Source: Bacteroidales bacterium (GTDB taxonomy: Bacteria; Bacteroidota; Bacteroidia; Bacteroidales; VadinHA17). Taken from it: DNA of 10,317 nt. The stretch is taken from positions 1 through 10,317 of the forward strand of contig JAITVX010000244.1 in NCBI GenBank assembly GCA_031285575.1, read 5' to 3'. Positions 6,007 through 10,317 of the stretch are shown here, in pieces (position 1 is the stretch's first letter; every line of letters begins with the position of its first letter). Under the pieces are notes generated by a model that worked only from the letters and a program-made list of their open reading frames with translations, had not been told where the DNA came from and made no database searches. Position numbers and translations under genes: made by a program.

Positions 6007-6996
6007 ATGGAAACAGTCGTTAGCGGAATACGCTCAACCGGAAATCTTCATTTGGGCAACTACTTTGGCGCCGTAAGGAACTTCATAAACATGCAGCGCG
6101 AAAACAGCTGCTATTTTTTTATAGCCGACTACCACGCTCTTACCACGCATCCAAATCCCGACAACCTGCACAACTCAATAAAGCAGGTGCTGGCAGAGTA
6201 TCTTGCCTGTGGAATAGACCCCGATATTGCAACCATTTTCGTACAGAGCGACGTGCCCGAAGTAGCCGAACTGTATCTGCTTCTGAACATGAACGCATAC
6301 GTAGGAGAACTTGAACGGACAGCATCTTTCAAGGAAAAAATACGCAAACATCCTGACAACATAAACGCGGGGCTTCTTACATACCCCGTTCTGATGGCCG
6401 CCGACATAATAATACACCGCGCGGCAAAAGTGCCCGTTGGGAAAGACCAGGAACAGCACCTCGAAATGACCCGGCGGTTTGCACGCAGGTTCAACACCAT
6501 GTACGGAGTAAACTATTTCCCCGAGCCCGAAGCCTACAACTTCGGAAAACAGCTTGTAAAAATACCGGGGCTCGATGGAACCGGAAAGATGGGAAAGAGC
6601 GAAGGCAACGGCATCTTTCTGGCCGACACGCCGCAGGAAATACGCAAAAAAGTAATGCGGGCAGTAACCGACTCGGGCCCTGCAACCACCGGTGAAGAAC
6701 CATCGGAGCCGGTGAAAAACCTCTTTACCATTATGGAAACAGTATCAGACAAATCGACAACAGACTATTTCAGAGAAAAGTTTGCCTCGCGCGAAATACG
6801 GTATGGCGACATGAAAAAGCAACTTGCCGAAGATATTATAAAAATAACCGAACCGATACGCGAAAACATCAACAGCATACTGGCCAACCGCGAATATCTT
6901 GCAGCAACAGTTAAGCGCGGAGCCGAAAAAGCACGCGAAAGCGCATCGAAAACAGTACACGAAGTGCGAGAAATAATAGGATATCGCGAAGTATGA
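6007..6996 (+). CDS. trpS: Tryptophan--tRNA ligase
   Basis: Class I aminoacyl-tRNA synthetase that activates tryptophan with ATP and charges tRNA-Trp in the cytoplasm. The 329-residue length is typical of bacterial TrpRS. The N-terminus VVSGIRSTGNLHLGNYFGA holds the HIGH-type motif HLGN (residues 15-18). Further family blocks are FIADYHALT, the region around TASFKEK, LTYPVLMAADI, VPVGKDQEQHLEMTR (Trp and ATP pocket) and the second signature GKMGKSEGN (KMGKS at 194-198, where many homologues have KMSKS). The C-terminal half is the helical anticodon-binding region. The start is supported by AAGGA at 5998-6002, a clear Shine-Dalgarno sequence, which is unusual for this window. It is a single-gene unit here, flanked upstream by a hairpin and downstream by a tandem repeat array. 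Confidence 0.96.
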   Translation: METVVSGIRSTGNLHLGNYFGAVRNFINMQRENSCYFFIADYHALTTHPNPDNLHNSIKQVLAEYLACGIDPDIATIFVQSDVPEVAELYLLLNMNAYVGELERTASFKEKIRKHPDNINAGLLTYPVLMAADIIIHRAAKVPVGKDQEQHLEMTRRFARRFNTMYGVNYFPEPEAYNFGKQLVKIPGLDGTGKMGKSEGNGIFLADTPQEIRKKVMRAVTDSGPATTGEEPSEPVKNLFTIMETVSDKSTTDYFREKFASREIRYGDMKKQLAEDIIKITEPIRENINSILANREYLAATVKRGAEKARESASKTVHEVREIIGYREV

Positions 6997-7035
6997 TATT
7001 ACAATACCGGAATTGCTGAAAACAGCACGGAAATA

Positions 7036-7224
7036 CACCAAAACAATACGCCGCACAGACAAAATAAAGAAGCGCACAGGTAAAACACTGCGGCGCATTA
7101 AATTTACAACAGAGCGCACGCACAAAACAATGCGCCGCATCGAATAAATGAAGCGCCGCATTGCGTTTACAATGCAGCGCACGTACAAAACAACACGGTG
7201 CACTGAATAAATTAATCGTCTAAC
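7036..7224. repeat. Degenerate 21-bp tandem repeat array, about nine units
   Basis: The space between the convergent ends of trpS and the protease gene is filled by imperfect 21-bp units. The core of each unit on the plus strand resembles acaaaacaatgcgccgca. Read on the minus strand, nine consecutive 21-base units stay in phase and give heptads of the form [V/M]-R-R-hydrophobic-[V/I]-hydrophobic-x, for example VRRLIYS, MRRFIYS, MRRIVLC and MRRSVLP. Two weaker units may extend the array back to the trpS stop (6994-7035). Units differ at several bases, so the array is old. TGCGGCGCA at 7089-7097 and TGCGCCGCA at 7131-7139 are perfect inverted copies and could pair. There is no spacer structure, so it is not a CRISPR. 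Confidence 0.8.
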
Positions 7225-7230
7225 CGTGTT
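7192..7230 (-). terminator. Weak hairpin after the protease gene
   Basis: AACACGGT at 7192-7199 and ACCGTGTT at 7223-7230 form a perfect 8-bp stem with a 23-base loop. On the minus strand it begins 9 bases after the protease stop and is followed by GTTTTGT, a poor T-run. It may act as the terminator of the protease gene. The long loop and the overlap with the repeat array lower the confidence. Confidence 0.3.
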
Positions 7231-7239
7231 CTAAAAAGG

Positions 7240-10200
7240 TCATTTCATTGTTTTAACCGCCCGCAGAGACTTTGTTTCGCGGCTGGTTCGTATAATTACC
7301 GTATAAATCGACGGAGGCAGTTGCGGAGCGTTAATAACAACAGGGTTCTTGCCTGTCACAATGCCGGTCTGTGTTTCATAAACCGTTTTTCCCGACATGT
7401 TTATTATCGATATCGTTGCCCGGTCGTAGTAACTCGAATTGATATAAACGGTAAACCTGTCGATAAACGGATTGGGGTATATCGTCAGCGAGTCGGTCAG
7501 CTCATTAACGAACATATAGCTGGCCGTGTCGTTGCGGTTATAGTCGTCGCTGTTTTCAACAGCATAAACAGTAATATCATACCTGTCGAACCTCGAGAAA
7601 TCGAATTTTTCTGAAAACTCTACCGTTGCCGTATCGCCGAAAGGAATAATCTTACGGATAAAGGTTTCTTGCACCGGTATCGCCTGGCTGTTAACACGGT
7701 ATGCCAGGGTAAAACTGTCGATAGTATCTGTGCCCACGTTCGTCAGTTTCACCTGCACAGGCTCCATTGAATATCTGTTTCGTTCGGGAGGCGGCACCAC
7801 CCTTGCTACCTGCAGGTCTTTTCGGATATACCTCAGCGAGCCTGTTTGCGCAAAATCTATCATGTCAACCCATGCGCAGTCTTTGCCGCCGGCAGTGCTG
7901 TTGTCTTTCACGTATATCCATTCAAACCGGTTGAAGCCGGCGGTTACTTTCGCCGAAAACTCCTTCCATCCGCTTTCGCCCGATTCTTTCAACATCTCCC
8001 TGCCGTTTATTTTGAATATCAGAAAGTCGTACTTCTCTTCCGACGAAACGTTATACATGAATTTTATCTCATCGCCGGCCTCATAAACAGTGCCGATGCA
8101 AAGAGATGTAGAGGCGTTGTTTCCAATGGCGCCCGACAGGGCGGAAAAGTTCCCGTCGTAGAAATTTCCCGACGTTACCGTCCACGGATTCCTGCTGGCG
8201 TTTACCCACGGGAAAAGATTAAACGATTCGGTCTCAAAACCTTCCCTTATCATGCCAACCCTGAACGTAAAGTCGTTTTTCACAACATAGGCGCCGCACG
8301 ATACTGTTGACGCTATGCCGAAGTAGCTGCCGAATGCGGCGGAAGGAGCAACCTGCACCGTTACCGGTATTTCGGTTGTTTCGCCATGTTTAAGGATGCC
8401 CGATGTCTGGCTGGCGTCAACAACCGTAACCATGCCGGCATCGGAGGCCGTTACCGAAAAATTGCCCGAAGCGTTGCTGCTTCCCGAATTTCTGATTTTA
8501 TAAACAAGCCGGAACGTTTCGCCGGGGTCGGCAATCCTGTTTCCGTTGCCTGTTTCCGAATCGTCTATCGTGCAGCTCACTATCTGCAGTTCGGGTGCAT
8601 GGATAACCACATCTATAACATAATGCTTTGTTTCCTTTTCGCTTTCGAGCGTAAGGTTAATGGTTGTTATGCTTTGGTCGGTAACGTTTTCATTTACTGT
8701 AAAACTTAGTCCGTCTGTCAGTTCTGTTTCCGCCTCTGCGTCGAGGGTTCCGATAAATACCTCATCGCCGGTTATTGTTATAAGATCCGACGCCGTCGAT
8801 ATTTTGGCACGTACATTGTTTGCCTGCGTGCCGCCTCTGTTTTCGGCTTTTACGGTAAGAGAAACCATTTCTCCAAAATCGGCAAGTTTGTTATCGTTAC
8901 CACCATTTTTATCGTTAATGGCATAACCCGCAAAATTGAGGTACTCTTCTTCTATTGTTCCCAGTGCAACCTCTTTCATAACAGGTATTTTATTCTGACC
9001 GGTCATTACAATAAGGCAGGTATTACCCTGGCTTGCCGGCAATGAAAGTTCAACCGAACCCGATGGGCTTGCATGCGAAGCGTCCCAAAGCGTTTCACCG
9101 TCGGATATGGCTACATACGAAAACGGCTCTGCCGAAAGCGTTACTGTTCTTATTCCCTTAGGAAGAATGTCGGGCAACTGTGTTGTAAACGGCGTGGGTT
9201 TTCCGATTATGGGTATTACACTCGGGTCGCCCACAAGGTTGTATATTTCCCAGTAATATTTCTTTAGCCCCGACGTGCTTGCGCTTACCGACATGTTGCC
9301 CGCAAACGTAATTTGCCCCATGGTACAGTACCATTCTGAAGGCGATTCGCCGTGAGTATGAAAAAGGCGGTCGTATGCGCCAAGCCCCTTGCCCGAATAG
9401 GTTGGCGTAGCAGAAATAGAGCCTGTGCCCACAACCCAGTAAAAATCTTCGTCCCAGTATGTATCGGCCGACCCGCCTATAAACCCAATGGCTCCTCCCT
9501 TGAATACTTTTTTCTTTTCGTCGTACCCCAGCAGCATCCTGTTGCCAAACGCCGAAGCGGAATTGAAAACGCTGGTCTGGCACGCATTGCTTATTATAAA
9601 CGGATATTTCCCTATGGTTGAAACAGTGTCGAGGTCGCCCGATTTTAAATTCGGCGCTGCCCATCCTGTAACCTCTGCGTGGCCGGTATAATTCATAAAC
9701 GCCAGCCCGCTGCGTGTAAGCTTCCTTATCGAATCTTCAACAGTTTTTGACGACTGCGACACGTCTTCGTAGGTAAACTTAATGCCTGTCAGTTTATTCG
9801 AGCTGTTCAGGTAGTTATTTGCAGCATAATATACATGTCCGTTAATGCTTCTGGCATGATACTGGTCATCGCCCGCAGTAACAAGCGCCCGCGAATAGAA
9901 GTCGGATGCAGGTGCAAGCTGGTATTTTTCGTACTGCATTATTTTGCTTGTAACATTCACTAACTGGGCTACATTAGAAACCGGCAACCTGCCAATAAAC
10001 ATTTCGGGAATATAATCGCCATTGCCGCTGAACTCTCCGTAATACAAGTCGGTAACACTGCCCGAACCGTAATATGGAATCTTTTCTGTGTCGCCAATTA
10101 TAAGAAGATAATCGGGCGGCTGAGCCGACGACTTATATTCGTTTTCAATAGCGTTTTTCATATCCAAATATGTTTGACCGCTACCTTTATACAGAACCGT

Positions 10201-10317
10201 TACCTTGAAACCCTTCTGTGTTTTCCATTTAATAAACGGAGCCAGAGCGTCTTTAAACATCATGTCAGTAAGAATTATCATACCCACAGGCTTGTCGGAA
10301 TATGTCGGCGGCACATC
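7240..10317 (-). CDS. C25 (gingipain-type) cysteine protease with T9SS sorting domain, 5' end outside window
   Basis: Secreted multidomain protease, at least 1025 residues, whose reading frame runs off the right edge; the signal peptide and propeptide must lie beyond it. Domains in order (minus strand) are: a C25 peptidase at about 10317-9200 with the catalytic pair His (NYTGHAE, codon 9679-9681) and Cys (SNACQTS, codon 9580-9582), 33 residues apart as in gingipain RgpB, ending in NLVGDPSVIP; an Ig-like module to about 8950; two CARDB-like beta modules at about 8945-8600 and 8590-8270, the second with the acidic DDSETGNGNRIADPGE motif; a jelly-roll adhesion-type module at about 8260-7840; a further beta module to about 7520; and a C-terminal type A T9SS sorting domain (IYPNPFIDRFTVYI, INMSGKTVYE, LPPSIYTVII) ending in the basic tail TMK. 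The product should cross the outer membrane by T9SS, with removal of the C-terminal domain and likely attachment to A-LPS. Substrate specificity (Arg, Lys or other) cannot be read from these residues. Confidence 0.92.
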   Translation of the reverse strand, partial: DVPPTYSDKPVGMIILTDMMFKDALAPFIKWKTQKGFKVTVLYKGSGQTYLDMKNAIENEYKSSAQPPDYLLIIGDTEKIPYYGSGSVTDLYYGEFSGNGDYIPEMFIGRLPVSNVAQLVNVTSKIMQYEKYQLAPASDFYSRALVTAGDDQYHARSINGHVYYAANNYLNSSNKLTGIKFTYEDVSQSSKTVEDSIRKLTRSGLAFMNYTGHAEVTGWAAPNLKSGDLDTVSTIGKYPFIISNACQTSVFNSASAFGNRMLLGYDEKKKVFKGGAIGFIGGSADTYWDEDFYWVVGTGSISATPTYSGKGLGAYDRLFHTHGESPSEWYCTMGQITFAGNMSVSASTSGLKKYYWEIYNLVGDPSVIPIIGKPTPFTTQLPDILPKGIRTVTLSAEPFSYVAISDGETLWDASHASPSGSVELSLPASQGNTCLIVMTGQNKIPVMKEVALGTIEEEYLNFAGYAINDKNGGNDNKLADFGEMVSLTVKAENRGGTQANNVRAKISTASDLITITGDEVFIGTLDAEAETELTDGLSFTVNENVTDQSITTINLTLESEKETKHYVIDVVIHAPELQIVSCTIDDSETGNGNRIADPGETFRLVYKIRNSGSSNASGNFSVTASDAGMVTVVDASQTSGILKHGETTEIPVTVQVAPSAAFGSYFGIASTVSCGAYVVKNDFTFRVGMIREGFETESFNLFPWVNASRNPWTVTSGNFYDGNFSALSGAIGNNASTSLCIGTVYEAGDEIKFMYNVSSEEKYDFLIFKINGREMLKESGESGWKEFSAKVTAGFNRFEWIYVKDNSTAGGKDCAWVDMIDFAQTGSLRYIRKDLQVARVVPPPERNRYSMEPVQVKLTNVGTDTIDSFTLAYRVNSQAIPVQETFIRKIIPFGDTATVEFSEKFDFSRFDRYDITVYAVENSDDYNRNDTASYMFVNELTDSLTIYPNPFIDRFTVYINSSYYDRATISIINMSGKTVYETQTGIVTGKNPVVINAPQLPPSIYTVIIRTSRETKSLRAVKTMK

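Noticed and set aside
6745..7203. 152-residue minus-strand open frame containing the heptad repeats
   Set aside because: More than half of it is antisense to trpS, it begins with GTG and has no ribosome-binding site. Only the repeat part is kept, as a repeat and a finding.
7036..7224. CRISPR array
   Set aside because: Units are contiguous, degenerate and have no spacers of uniform length, and no cas gene is nearby.
7730..8310. Plus-strand open frames within the protease gene
   Set aside because: Antisense shadows of the protease's beta modules, without any recognisable domain.
10312..10314. GTG as true start of the C25 protease
   Set aside because: The frame continues to the window edge, and a T9SS protease needs a signal peptide and propeptide before the catalytic domain, so the gene is only partial here.

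Overview
The window looks like chromosomal DNA of a Bacteroidota member, most likely an anaerobic Bacteroidales or a relative. Four things point there: the conserved gene string DUF2520 – KdsC-like HAD phosphatase – UbiA prenyltransferase – Maf; a C25 (gingipain-type) protease with a C-terminal type IX secretion (T9SS) sorting domain; a promoter matching the Bacteroidota sigma-factor consensus (TTG, 19 bp, TATATTTG); and mostly absent Shine-Dalgarno sequences.

Layout. Bases 1-706 hold no intact gene. They contain a possible 3' gene end (3-98), a decayed IS982-type transposase piece on the minus strand (102-314) and an IS5-type transposase piece on the plus strand (394-570), next to unassigned sequence. 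Bases 707-3595 are a tight four-gene minus-strand operon (maf last, DUF2520 first) with a 4-base overlap and gaps of 3 and 13 bases. A divergent AT-rich intergenic region (3596-3740) follows. It carries a good Bacteroidota promoter and a near-palindromic operator candidate for the plus-strand operon 3741-5868: ABC ATPase, six-helix membrane partner, YtrA-type GntR repressor, and a 45-residue membrane or exported peptide. A hairpin with a T-run (5907-5974) separates this operon from trpS (6007-6996). Between the convergent ends of trpS and the protease gene lies a degenerate 21-bp tandem repeat array (7036-7224). The rest (7240-10317) is a large minus-strand secreted C25 protease whose 5' end lies beyond the window.

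How the parts work together. The minus-strand operon combines nucleotide house-cleaning (Maf), a lipid prenyltransferase, a sugar-phosphate-type phosphatase and an uncharacterised Rossmann protein. Their co-location is conserved in the phylum, but a shared pathway is not established. The plus-strand operon resembles a self-regulated YtrA-type stress ABC system: the repressor encoded third probably binds the 20-bp element at the predicted transcription start of its own operon. The protease is predicted to leave the cell through T9SS and become surface-attached or secreted.

No wholly new system is evident. The least explained items are the 21-bp array with in-phase heptads, the 45-residue operon peptide, and the operator candidate with its operon.
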